This document shows positions 52,111 to 64,000 of a stretch of DNA of 64,000 nt, piece after piece. This DNA is from Diogma glabrata (Eukaryota > Arthropoda > Insecta > Diptera > Cylindrotomidae). Each line of letters opens with the position of its first letter. The stretch's first letter is position 1. The notes below the pieces were generated by a model. It did no database searches and was not told the DNA's origin. It saw nothing but the letters and a program-made list of their open reading frames with translations. A program made the position numbers and the translations under genes. The stretch spans positions 248,340,671 to 248,404,670 of the forward strand of contig OY856188.1 in the NCBI GenBank assembly GCA_963693315.1. The letters are read 5' to 3'.

Positions 52111-55100
52111 CTTGTTACAAATTGAATTACGGAATTTCTTCGAATGTTTCCACCTTTGATTGATTTTTTTATTTTGATATAGATTTTGAATTGAAATAGG
52201 ACCGGTCGTTACAAGTCAGTTAGGTTTGTATATGATTTACTCATCGCGCCCTCGAAGAAATTTTGTAGTAATTCAAATATATCTTCTCCAACTATACACA
52301 AAAAATACACGCTTTAGATTATCGTCTTCTATCCTACATGTTACGTAGAATTGATTTAATTGTTGTAAATATGTTAGCCAGTTATGCTGTGATTTATCGA
52401 ACGCTGGTGTTGTTGACAATGACGATGATGTTTTTTGAGTCTTCATTCATTCTTTTTGTTGAATTAAAAAATCTTTAACTGTAAAATTTATTTACAATAT
52501 TACTCGATATAAAATATATGGTATACTAATGTTCCTTTTTATTCAATCAAAACAAATCTATACAATCAATCAAGAAAAACATTCTTTTTATTATGTATCT
52601 CTAATGATATTCCCAAATTGTCCTCAAAAACGGATCCATATTTGGTTTTATATCAAAATGAACAATAAAAAAAATAATACACTCAATAATAAATAATTTT
52701 TCCAATGCAAAACACCAACATCACATTTCACTTATGGATACATGTTCGAATATATATCAACGACACATCCTGGAAATTTTTTTAATAAACAATGAAAATT
52801 AATTCTATATTAAAATCATAATATTTCGTATGCAACGAGCGTATGTACTACATAAGCGACGATATAATCATATGTTGATACGTCTATACAAGGCTCATCT
52901 ACTTGTTGTTGCTAGATGTTTACAGTATATACATATTATTTTACACAATATTATCTATATTATCCTTGATACAAAAAAGGAACATATAGTAACTGAAAAT
53001 TGGAATAAATTGGGGTAAATGTGAAACAATTTCTTTGAATGTGAAAAATAAAATTATTAAAATTTGTGAGATCTGATGTAAATCTATTACTCACATATGT
53101 GTATGACATTAGACACAACATATAAAATTTCCTTAATGGAATGTATTTCTTTTGTTTTAACCTAAGTTACTGTCATACGGTTAATGTTTTAATATTATTA
53201 AAATTCAAAAATAAGTGTAAAGCCCAAAACAAACACATAATAAATCGAAATAAACTGTAATCCCTAACCCATCCTTGAAACAAACTAATTATAAATTTTG
53301 AATTGGAAAATGTTTTCCCAGCTGTTAATTTATATTCGTATTCTCAATTTTTAAAACATGAAAAGTATCTTTCGAAGTTTTTTTTTTTCGTGAACACAAT
53401 AGACAAAATTTTCATTTAGATGTGACCACAATATATTGAAAATTTATGTTTTTTGTTTTTAATTTTTATATTGTTTTTACTTGTTATATTCTCGTTTATT
53501 TTGAAACACTTTGGCGCATACAAAATTTTTAAAAAATAAAAATTGTATAGGGTAAACAAAAGTTTTACAAAAATGTTTTTGAAAGAAATTGTTTTGTAAT
53601 TTATTGAATATTAAAACAGGCTGTAGCTCCGATTCTGGAAAAAACAAAAAGTTTTGTTTCGAGAAGTTCAACATAACAAAAGAAGTGCGAACAATCTTAA
53701 CATTTATATATTTTTTTGTTATCAATTTTTAAAGTTATACATTCTTTTATGTATTAATTCCAGTAATTGACATCAAGGTTTTCTTTTATTTAAAGTTAAA
53801 CATGAATAATACAATATAAATTAGCGTTTCTGAATAGCTTAAGGTACAGTGCCAACTGGAGGTTTTTGATTTATGAACTTGACCTAACAATTTTTAAAAC
53901 ACGATGACCAGAACACTGCTTATTTATGCGGAATATCCAACGCAACATCAACAGATGTAATGTTAAACGAAGCGAAGATTAAAAGATTAAACCCTCATTA
54001 GCTGTTTCACAGATGGCGCTAACTTTGTTTGGGAAATTAGCTTCAGTTTTAGGATAAATCTCACATTTCAAATTTCAAACTGTTTCAATTTTTAAATTGC
54101 AACTATTTTTGAAAAGAAAATCCAATATCCTCTAAATATATTTCATATCTACAATCAACTGTGTTTACGATGGAAAAAAAACTTAATTAAAAATTCCTTA
54201 ACAAAACTAAAACTGAAACTTTTCAATCTTCTAGATAAAATCTTTAAAAGTTTTCTCTCTTCATTTATTTCCCAAAGGCATTGGAATCGAAATGATGCAA
54301 TTTTAAATTTATGCTAAGTAAATTAATGTAGTTTATTTATTATGTTCATAGTAACTTTATGAAATTTAGATTGGATGAACGAAGCAATTTTTTTTAAGAT
54401 ATTCAAAAATTATAATAAGTTGCAATAGTTTCAGTTTTTATAAAATATAAGAACGGTCATTGGGGCATCGTCAGCACAATGAAGAAGTTATTTTTTTAAA
54501 CAAAGTTTAAAAATATCGTACATAAAAAGAACTTATTTTGGAGAGTATTTATCGATTACGTTTGAAAATAATATTACAAAAGTAAGAATATGAAAGAGTT
54601 TATTGAAACCTAATCCTCCGAAATATCATTACTTCCGTGTGTGTTACTTGTTTGTCCAGTCTGAGCGACACATTAGTTATCCTAATTTTGATAGGTTTTT
54701 ATGTTTGTGTTCCAAATTAAATTTGGAAGTTTTCTCTTCTTCTTAATCCATATGGTTTCTGCAGAAGAACTCCAACCAATATCCTACCCAGGCATTTGGT
54801 GAAATTTCAGGTAGGTATTATATTTATTTTAAAAGTATCAGGCCACTTCTATCCAGGGTTATGGAACCAATATCTGAAGTGCTTTTGTTGGATTATTTTA
54901 TTTTATTTCCTAGCCCACATATTTTGCCCCAGGGCAATGTTATTGCAAATGCAGTTTGCATTCGCTCCTTTAGCGGCTATATAATACATCTCAACGCAGA
55001 CCATAAACAGTTTCCAGTGAATGCATAGTATTACGAGACTGTTGTCTCCAAATGAAAGAAAAAAAGAGAAAAAAATGCTTCTGTTCGGAAAACTATCTTT

Positions 55101-55509
55101 TGATTAACGCGATCCATACAACTTATCGTTTTTTTACTTTATACCTTTCTCAACACTGTTAGCAACGATTTTGTTTTCATCAATTGCTGTCTCATTTTTG
55201 ATACGTTGTTGATTTATAAATTTTTTCATGATATGTACTTGAATATTTGGTAATCTGGAATGGCAGTCGATGAGAATTATTGATTGGATAAAGCTCTCCA
55301 GTTTTCGCGAATATAAACAAAAGTCTTCGTTTTTAAACCATTTATCTTTCTTGGAAATAATTATAATTTCTAATCCTTTATGTAATCAAGTACATCAATT
55401 AATTTAAATTGTTTTATTAGTGAGGATAGTTTTATTCCGTTTACTGATTTATATCAAATATAAATTACAGGTTGGAGCAAATGTGTTTTTAAATTTCTCG
55501 ATCGATCGC
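52111..55509. other. Unassigned AT-rich DNA
   Basis: No recognised coding motif on either strand and no clear repeat. 53830-54060 is less AT-rich but has no open frame of note. Confidence 0.5.
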
Positions 55510-56592
55510 TTGTTTTTATTACTTCAGTCTGAAAGACCTAAGTATTAAATTCATGAGCTAAAAGTGAAATTCTTACCCCACTGTTTTTGTAATTTCTCGA
55601 CGTTTTAGAACCTACTAATTCTAAAAAAGCAAAAAATGGATGTCTGTCTGTCAGACGGCCGTCACAACCTACGAAATCTAGAAAACCGCTAGACGGAGTT
55701 CAAAATTTTTTTTTTCTAAAAATGGAAGAGGACGAGGTGTTCGAAAGATTTTTATTTATTTTTTTGCCCAATTTTTGAAAAAAAATAACATTAATTATTT
55801 GTTTTACATGAAATTTTATTATTATTATTGAGAATTATGGCATTATAAGTTTGTCAAAAAAATATTGTCAAGTGTGCCAAAAAAATGATTTCATTTATTT
55901 TTTTAGATAATTTTTTGAATAAAAAAATTTAGCTGTTTGCTTACGTAAATATAATTGAACATGGAAATTTTTGAATTTGTTATAGTTTTTGAAATATTTA
56001 AAATTTTAAAAAGTCTTAATTTTTGATTTTGTAAGAATTTTTGGAATATTTTTAGAATTTTGAAAGATTTTAAATTTTTGATTTTATTATAATTTTGCTA
56101 GAAGTTACAATTTTTGATTTTGTTATAGTTTTTGAAAAAAATTTTAATCTTTGATTTTGTAATAATTTTTTAAATATTTTTAGAATTTTGTTGAAAAAAG
56201 TTTGAATTTTTGTTTTTATTTAATTTTTACAATATTTTTGGAATTTTGAAAGAAATATGAATTTATGATTTTGAAATATTTTCTCGAAACGCTAAATGGA
56301 GAGGTTTTTGAGTAGTTTGCTGATTGTATAATCTTTTCACTAAATTATGTTAATACATGATCTGCTATAATTTTCCGACAACGTATTGATGTTTCGTGTT
56401 AGTTTTGTAATAAATTTTTAAACAGAGATAAAAAATACTTTTACTCTAACAAAGAGTTATGTTTGATATACATCGCTGCCCAAAACTAAAAACCATGTCC
56501 TCATAAAAGTGTTTTGCCGAAAACTATATCAAAATCTTTAACCCAGACCGAAGTCTTGATATCTCAAAGCTGTGGGATTTCAGCCCCTCCAT
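55510..56592 (-). repeat. Dispersed repeat, right (inverted) copy
   Basis: Reverse complement of 21893-23465. It starts with the complement of the CAGACTGAAGTAATA end and finishes with the complement of AAATATGGAGGGGCTG. About 490 bp shorter, with fewer AT-rich internal blocks. Confidence 0.75.
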
Positions 56593-58012
56593 ATTTATCA
56601 ACTTGTATTATTATTTGTTTTATTACTCTTATGCAACAATCGCCCGGACCAGAGGCGAAAATTATTATTTTTATTGTGTGAAGTAGATCTTGTTTTTATG
56701 ACATGAGAAGTTGGGTCCGATGCAATCATATGGGATGAGTGAAACCTTCTTCGACCGTTGGAGTCGTCAGAGTCCCTCCTCTTTTTTTTCGCTTAGTTCA
56801 TTCTGTTCATATAGTCTCATGTGCGTGCATATCGGATTATTTGTACTAAAGTGGGGGAAATTGCTTTTGGACACACATGACTGAAGCTTACTGGAACAAA
56901 ACCTCACTTGGCACGTAGTCATCCGATTGTTTGCTGTTAGTGACATCACTAGCAGGTCCAGTATTCATGACAATAATCAGTTCAGAGGGGTTTTGTAGTT
57001 CAGAAGGTATAACTTTATTAGGATCGATGTTCAATCGCTCTATTCGATCGATGTTCAATCGCTCTCCGGAAACTACTTTTGTTTGGTGTATGTTTTAATT
57101 TATGGTAACAGTCACTCTCAAGCTAGTATCCTAAATCACCACAAAAAATTGAACTTTAAAATATTCCTAGCAACAATTGCAACCCATGTCATTGTTTTAA
57201 TATTTTTATGTTTTTATATTTTTATTTTTATATGGCATATTATAAAAGAATTTATCTACGAAGGTAGGCGGTAAATTATCTTATAAATAGTATTGTGTGT
57301 ATAAAATATATTGTGAGAAAATTATTAAAGAATAAGAACAAAAATAATATAGCAAATGAAAATCAGTCACTAACGTTCTCTTTTTTTTGCTTTTTTGTTA
57401 TAACTTAATAATAAAAAACAGAGATAGTTTGGATAAAAAATAAAAAAATATATAGTTTTCTATGGTGCTGTGTCATTAAACCAACAACAACAAAAAATTG
57501 TTATTGGTATAGTTTGGCTATTTCTGTTGAACTTGACTGTATTCTTATATAATTAATTAATTTGTACAACTGATCAAACAAGAAGTGTATTGCATATGAT
57601 TTAATTTATACAGAAGAATATATTTTTATAAACATTGTTAATTTGGGTAAAAGCGAACATTTTACTTTACTACCGTGGGTATCAAAATTGAATGGTCATC
57701 AACTTTAAAAACAGAAGGAATTGGAAGTACTGAAGAACATCTCAACATATCCAAGAGAAACAACAGCATTTTTTGCGTAACCTATTTTATAAAATTAAAA
57801 TTATATATACTTATATGTATCCGGTGTAAATTTGTTAAGTAATGAGCTTCACTAGTGTTATAACCAATTAAAGTAAAATAGTGTTGTGTGTGTGATTCGG
57901 ATATGGACTAGTTTTGGCAATCCGATTAATGACATGCGTCATCAACCCTACCCTCTTCCACTACCCTTTTTTTTGTATGTTTCAAAGTGGTAGGTTCCGC
58001 AGTAGCAGGTTA
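56593..58012. other. Unassigned DNA
   Basis: A 19-bp tandem duplication (GATCGATGTTCAATCGCTCT) lies at about 57023-57066. The frame at 57083-57274 is hydrophobic but lacks an ATG. Nothing else recognised. Confidence 0.45.
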
Positions 58013-58020
58013 TTACAAAT

Positions 58021-58038
58021 TGGCGCCGAAACAGAGTC
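58021..58038 (+). promoter_or_regulatory. Possible LTR-retrotransposon primer-binding site (tRNA-Lys-like)
   Basis: TGGCGCCGAAACAGAGTC follows ...TTATTACAAAT, which resembles an LTR end. It matches the usual tRNA-Lys site at about 14 of 18 positions. No paired LTR or gag was found, so this is at best a relic. Confidence 0.25.
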
Positions 58039-58949
58039 ATGTTTTTTTCTACGGGATATACTGTACCCTGTATGGAGCTGTACACTCCAGTTGTGTGATT
58101 GAATTGATTAAGGAGAAGGATGGTTCCATAAGCAATGACTGACTAAGGAAATATGATACAATAATCGAGCAGATCATCGTGTTAGTCAGTCAGTTACAGC
58201 TAATTTGTGTACGGTTTATTACTCAGACCAATTGCCACCATAATTATTCACAATTTGAAACCCATTTCCAGAGTATTTTTTAAGAACGCGTACGTTAAGC
58301 TGTTTGACAAAAGAGATCGACTTAGTGTACTGTACTGAATAATTATAAGAGGTCAAAAGAATAGAATTGCCTCTTTGATATGATCTAGTGAGTTCTTGTG
58401 GTTACGAGACTGGTTAATACAAATAAAAAACGAACGATTTTTCCTACGCTCTCAACACAGGGTCCAGGGTGTAATGGAGAAGCTAAAGCTTTATCAGATT
58501 AGAAAATACGGAGTACAAGTTGGTCATCTGCCAATATACTCAGGCAAGTTGTTGTGAGAATTTTTACACTATTACTAGATTTTTTAAATATTTAAACTGA
58601 TGGTAGCCTGACACTTGTCGCAGAAACTAAGGTTTAGTTGACCCCTAGGGAAAGTGTTTATCTATTATTAGTTGGATAGCTTCCATACTGCCGATATGGT
58701 ATTAAGTATCATTTGATGGGATTTGAATGTTGTTTGTGAGAATATTGCCTTAAAACTACCCTATGGCGTTCCCAATCCGTCCTTTTGAAGTTCCTAAAAG
58801 CTGTTTATTAACAAATTGTTTAAGTGGAGGAAATTGAAGGTAATAGTGGTCTGAAAAATAGTTTTCATCTGTCAGTTTCCATTCGTTTACCTTATGATAT
58901 ATTTCTTCTGAGACAGAAGGTCCATCCAAAACTTATACTCTATTTCTGG

Positions 58950-59260
58950 TGAACAATGCTGGATTGCAACCAATGAAGCTAGTGGTAAGTAAAAACTTAA
59001 AAACTTGTTAAGCTTCTTCGTTGGTGCCCGAGATTTCCCAGATGGTATCACGAGCGTTGACTGGATATGGCAAATCCCTTCTGTGTTTTCTGATCTGCAG
59101 TTCCAACAGTAGCCAGAAGTTTCGAGAAGAATGGACCTTTGTCCGAATATCGTTTGTTCCTAGATATCCATGGTGCCTGAATTAAAACGAATCCCTCACC
59201 CGTGCTTGCGAGTCAGGTTAGAAGTGTCGCTGAAGTAGTTTAGAAGTGAATGAAGTGAAT
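58950..59260 (-). pseudogene. Possible gypsy-type integrase zinc-finger relic
   Basis: A GC-richer patch. In minus sense HHGYLGTNDIRTKVHSSRNF resembles the HH part of the HHCC finger and the helix before the FYWP block of gypsy integrases. The Cys pair is not clear in the same frame. Other frames are open over part of the same stretch, so the assignment is weak. Confidence 0.25.
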
Positions 59261-62200
59261 GAGCATTTTTAGAGTGATTTCATCGCATTAGTTGTCCTCT
59301 CCATCATCCTTATTAAAAATGGCTTTCTAATAACAATCAAAACTTGCCGCAAGCCCCCTACCACCTGTTTCATACTTTAAATCTTCCAATTAGAATCCGG
59401 CAGATTTCAATTCCTTATAACTAAAGTTGTTTTTTAATAGTGAAAGGTTTGTGTGTCGTAACTAGTCTTACATGCTGCTGTAATGTTGATATTAAGAGTC
59501 TTGATAATCTTAAGTATATTCGATCAGATTTCGTTATTTAACTGATTTTTCTGTTTTTTTAGTATTTTTTTAGGTATATGAAAACCATGAGATTATTTTA
59601 TTATATTTGAACCTACTTGTAATGGTTTTAAGGTAGGTTTCTTATACTTATTCTCTTTTTCATCCAAACTGCTGGTTCTTAATTTGTGTTGAATTTTTTA
59701 CCAACTAAACTTAACTTTTTTTAATTTTTAACCTTCTAGTTGGTGATCATTGTGTAGGGGACCTTTTTTGCGTTTGCAGCAATTATTCTCTCAAGAATCA
59801 CATTACGTACAACATTAACCAACAATTAAACTATGACCTCTTGAGTTTTGAGCATTCTAAGCACTGTAGATCTGCTACTTGATGGCGTTTTTTCAAAATT
59901 AGTTTTAATTCGTTTGTCCCATTTTACACAAAACGGAATCAATCAAAATATTTAAAACAGTAAATCAATTACATTCTTACCCTGGCTTTCTCAGAACCTT
60001 GCTCCTTGTCAACTTCACACAATATATGTTATGGGAATATAAAGCAAATTTGTTACAAAAAACAATGTGGTTTGAAATTGTTTAGATGTATATTGTTTAA
60101 GGTTTCAAGGAAATCGAAAAACAAATTTCCTTATTTCAATTCAAAAATAAAATGAAAATGTCATTTGTTTCCTCAGAGAAAATCTTCATCATGAAAAATA
60201 ATGAAATTGTGGCTAAAAAATAATTTACTTTCAAAATATTTACGAAAAGAAAATTAAGTTTAAGATAAATGTTTTGAAAATCTAAGTTCTGCATTAATAT
60301 ACCATATTCTTAATTAACTTAATCAAATCAATAAAATTTCATTAAATTGAAAAGTGAAAATCGCTTAAAATTGAAACTAAAAATCGAATATATTTTTGAT
60401 GCTGTGCAATTTCATATACAAAACGTAGATATGCAAAACACATGCATCAAAAAAATTTATTCATATAAAATTTAATGTGTGAAATTTGAAGTAAATTTGA
60501 AAATTTTATTTATTCATCTTTTGTGCTGTCAAATGAAAAACAAAGCTTTATTGTAGGTGCACAAGTAATTGATATATGAATGCTTGAAATTTGATTTATT
60601 TTTATATAGGAAATTTCAGCCTGCAGTGAATTTTATTTAAATTGTATCAAATATTTCATATTGATGGAATTAAAAAACAAATGTCACTGCATATCTGCAA
60701 ATTGATCTATTCACTAAAAGAAAAGTTTATTAGCAATGTGGTTGTGAGGATCAATAAAAGGTTATAGTAACAGACTAGCAGTTATAACAATTAAGATTCG
60801 TTTAAAGTAATTGCGATTCGTCCTCTATAACTGAATTTAGTGTTGATAACTCAACTTCGGTTACACTATATGAATAATTCGTTTCTAGATTGCCAAAAAT
60901 TCTTTGTTTCTGATTTAATTGTCACAACTACGGCATTAATCTTGAAATTGGTATATTCAACAGATTTATTTGGTTGCCACAACTAATATTGTTTTTTTTA
61001 TGATTATTTTATTTTGAGTTTTGTTTATTCTTTCTCTTCTTTAGTTTGAGATGTTATCTTTGTTAAAGTAAACATTACATTTTGTATTGTGTGTTTATCG
61101 TTCTGTTATAGGAATTCTTTGTAAATCGTATTATAAAAAATGGTTTAATTTTTCGAGTGAAGTGTCAATTTTTTGTTTAAATTGTTGAACTAGTTTATTT
61201 GAGAATACAATATAAATCAGTTTTAATTTATTTATTGTTAGTGAAAAATGTGGTAAAACTTGTGGTCTGATTTAACTTACATTAAATACAAAGTTTTATA
61301 ATTTATATAAACTAAATAGAAAAAATTAATTTTTCCTGACTATTGTTTTTAGTTTTAAGTAATTATGTGAAGTGATGGTGAAAAAATATCTATAGTTTAA
61401 AATGTGATTTGTGGTGCCCGATGTAAGAAAACAATCTATTTTATTTCTAAAAGATATCTTGTTATTCTCACATGTTTTTTTTAATACATTGATATGTTGA
61501 TTATATTTTTAATTAATTAGTTAATCAGAAAAATAAATAAGTGAAAAAAATTTTGAGGAGCCAAAATAATTGAATTTTTTTAATTTTATTGTAAGGTTTT
61601 TGTTTTGTCATCCTATTTTTGACAGTAGAAACTCCAAACAGTTGATCGAAATTAAATTATAAGTAATGTTATACTATACTAAACTTGAACGAAATATTCT
61701 GTTCCAACTGTAAAGCATTTTTAGTTCGGTTAAAGCAACTAATTTTTATGGTTTTAAAACCAATTTATTAACCAATAGAAGCGGGTAGGACAACTGAATT
61801 TTGAAGTCAATGTGACAGAAATATTCGGTTGGCACAAATTAAGTTTGTGGTGAACGAGTTTTTTCTTTCGGTGTTTGAAGATCAAAAGCTAAGCTCAGAA
61901 TTGATATTTAACAAATAATTTTTCTTGCTAAATTACTTTCAATTTATATTTATTCCCAAAGATGAACAGAAAAAATTATTTATCGTTTGAGAAATGACTT
62001 GAAAAATGATGACATTTCTGTACCGCTTTCTTACATACGACTACAATAATTTTTACTTAAAGACATTCAAACAACATAAAATTAATATCAAATAAAGTAT
62101 TTCATAAATATGAAGTACATACATATTATATACAATAAAACATAATTCAAATTTATTAACTTTTATGTAAGGAAAATACATTATCCCTTATAATTTACGG

Positions 62201-62689
62201 AATGAAAGAACATCCGCTCACACAATATAGTAATAAACACTATAAATTTGAAGTTACTGTATATTTGTATGAATCATGTTCGTTGAAACTTTTATTTACA
62301 GCTTTAATTTTGTGACTTTAATCTCAAATAAAAACCAAAATCTAGTTAAGACAATACAACAACAAATGTAAACAAGTAACCAAGAAAAGGAGGGATAAAT
62401 AGAAATAACGAAAATCCCCAAACAGATTTACGATGTGATTTACTCAAAAACTTATGTATTTTAGTGTAGATAAGGGGTTGATTAATGAATAAATTTATAG
62501 GGTAAGAAATACTTGTGTTTGTACTCAAGGTATGCATAATTAGATTTAAGTGAAATATTGAAATAAAAGATTTTAGATATAAAAACAGATAAATTGAACC
62601 TTTGAACGTTTTTTTGCGCATCATAAAATTTATTTTGAATTATTAAATACATTATATTTGCTTTTGGTGCGTTAGAACCAGCTGTGTGA
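59261..62689. other. Unassigned AT-rich DNA
   Basis: No coding motif, no clear tandem or inverted repeat. Base composition alone explains the short frames. Confidence 0.5.
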
Positions 62690-62699
62690 ACTTGGAACC

Positions 62700-64000
62700 C
62701 GAGCTTGAGGGAAAAAAAATGAAAAATATTTTTGGAAACTACAAACGACGTAGATGTTTGTAGTAAAATTTTTTTGTTTGTAATAAATACCACTCAAATC
62801 ATTAAAACAGGTGAATTCCCTACACACACTGATAGTTTTAACAATCCAAGTGTACAACATTGTTCAAAATCGTTAGTAATTTTTTGTAGTAATGATGAAT
62901 ATTTTTGAAATTTTTTTTTTCACTCAAAATATACAAAAATTTACAGTTGAGCAAAAAGTTGAAATATTCGTTTTATCTCAGAAACTTCGAACGACGTAGA
63001 TGTTTGTAGTAAATTTTGCTTTATTGTAGTTGTAATAAATATCACTCAAATCATCAAAACAGGTGAATCCCTTACACCCAGTGATAATTTTGATAATCCA
63101 AGTATACAAGATAGTTCGAAATCGTTTGTAGTATTTTATAGTAATAATGAATATGGAAATTTGGAAATTTGTTTTTCACTCAAAAAAAAATGTACAATTG
63201 AGCAAAAAGTTGAAATATTCTTTTGATTTCGGAAACCAAAATGACGTAGAAGATTGTTGTACAATTTTGTTGTTTGTAGTTGTAATGGTAAATTTTTATA
63301 TTTTTGAGTGCAAAAATGTTTCCAAAAAACTATTCATCATTTCTATAAAATACTACAAACGATTTCGAACAATCTTGTATACTCGGATTATTAAAATTAT
63401 CACTGTGTGTAGGTGATTCACCTGTTTTGATGATTTGAGTGATATTTATTACAACTGCAAACAAAAAAAATTTCCTAGAAACATTAACGTCGTTTCTAGT
63501 TTTTGAAATCACAAGAATATTTCAACTTATTGCTCAACTGCAAATTTTTTTAGTGAAAAACAAATTTCCAAAAATATTAATCATTTTTATAACACACTTC
63601 AAACGATTTCAAACATAATCTTGTATACTTGAGTTATCAAAATTATCACTGTGTGTAGTGGATTCATCTGGTTTTATGATTTGAGTGATATTTATTACAA
63701 CTACAAACAAACAAAATTTACTACAAACATTAACGTCGTGTGTAGTTTCTGAGATCAAAAAAATATTTCATCTTTTTGCTCAACTGTAAATTTTTTATTT
63801 TTAAGTAAAAATAAAAAAAATTTACAGTTGAGCAAAATGTTGAAATATTCTTTTGATCTCAGAAGCTACAAACGACGTTAATGTTTGTAGGAAATTTTTC
63901 TTGTTTGTAGTTGTAATAAATATCACTCAAATCATAAAACCAGATGAATCCACTACTCATAATGATAATTTTGATAACCCAATTATACAAGTTTGTTCGA
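62700..64000. repeat. Array of ~240-bp units in alternating orientation
   Basis: Unit landmarks: TTTACAGTTGAGCAAAAAGT, TTGAAATATTC, CTACAAACGACGTAGATG, AATAAATATCACTCAAATCA, CAGTGATAATTTTGATAA and TTCGAAATCGTTTGTAG. Forward units are at about 62719-62938, 62939-63185 and a partial one at 63190-63288; reversed units at about 63296-63545 and 63546-63800; another forward unit starts at about 63815 and leaves the window. A palindrome marks the reverse-to-forward turn at 63779-63835. Confidence 0.85.

Noticed and set aside
57083..57274. 63-codon hydrophobic frame that could be a small membrane protein
   Set aside because: No ATG in frame; hydrophobicity follows from the AT-rich composition; no motif.
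1..64000. CRISPR arrays, prokaryotic operons, prophage
   Set aside because: Repeats are long, diverged and lack regular spacers; gene content, splice sites and retroelements are eukaryotic.
1..64000. Canonical tRNA or rRNA genes
   Set aside because: Only the A/B-box pair at 16775-16840 was found, and it lacks a proper cloverleaf.

Overview
This is a strongly AT-rich piece of a eukaryotic nuclear genome, almost certainly from an insect or another arthropod. The evidence is the mobile-element set: BEL/Pao and Ty3/gypsy LTR retrotransposons, a Penelope-like element with a GIY-YIG domain, a CR1/Jockey-type LINE, hAT, Harbinger-like and CACTA-like DNA transposons, and a DDD transposon with a cut-down relative. 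BEL/Pao is confined to animals. I see no rRNA, no canonical tRNA, no CRISPR and no bacterial-type operon. I also see no convincing complete host gene; one 118-bp segment at 31861-31978 has the look of an exon. Species cannot be fixed from this window.

Layout. 1-2286 holds nothing I recognise. 2287-19907 is a nest of mobile elements bounded by two inverted copies of a repeat whose internal unit is about 275-296 bp (2287-3825 and 18955-19907). Inside it are: a 91-128 bp satellite (5440-6015 and 8117-8240) split by a CACTA-like element (6016-8116), itself split by a hAT derivative (6516-7878) carrying a BED-finger exon; a degenerate BEL/Pao element (8417-13666) with two LTRs, a tRNA-Tyr primer site, gag and pol remnants and a foldback element inside its 3' LTR; a Ty3/gypsy RNase H-integrase relic (15591-16735) ending in a tRNA-like promoter pair; and two head-to-head Penelope fragments (17034-18675).

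19908-25890 is mostly unassigned, with a small hairpin element (21530-21800), a dispersed repeat (21893-23465, inverted copy at 55510-56592) and a DNA-transposon end (23640-23745). 25891-30900 is a DDD transposon with long inverted repeats, a TTAT duplication and a 441-codon transposase-like frame. 32019-36610 is a CR1/Jockey-type LINE on the minus strand with both ORFs open and a 30-nt poly(A) tail, the best-preserved element here. Relics follow: gypsy integrase (37033-37480), a BEL primer site (39001-39017) and LINE endonuclease (40903-41290).

41487-44344 is a second element of the same DDD family, with long inverted repeats, a TACT duplication, two exons and an intron, but with the catalytic core deleted. 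47850-49383 is a hAT derivative with a perfect 8-bp duplication, holding a 550-bp Harbinger-like MITE (TAA duplication). A gypsy reverse transcriptase/RNase H relic lies at 50050-50400. 51225-52110 is a tandem array containing a 234-bp palindrome with no spacer. 52111-62680 is largely unassigned AT-rich DNA with weak LTR-element relics (58021, 58950-59260). 62700-64000 is an array of about 240-bp units in alternating orientations that runs off the window.

The genes do not form a pathway. The window reads as intergenic or heterochromatin-like DNA built by repeated nested insertion, followed by decay and several template-switch-like inverted duplications.
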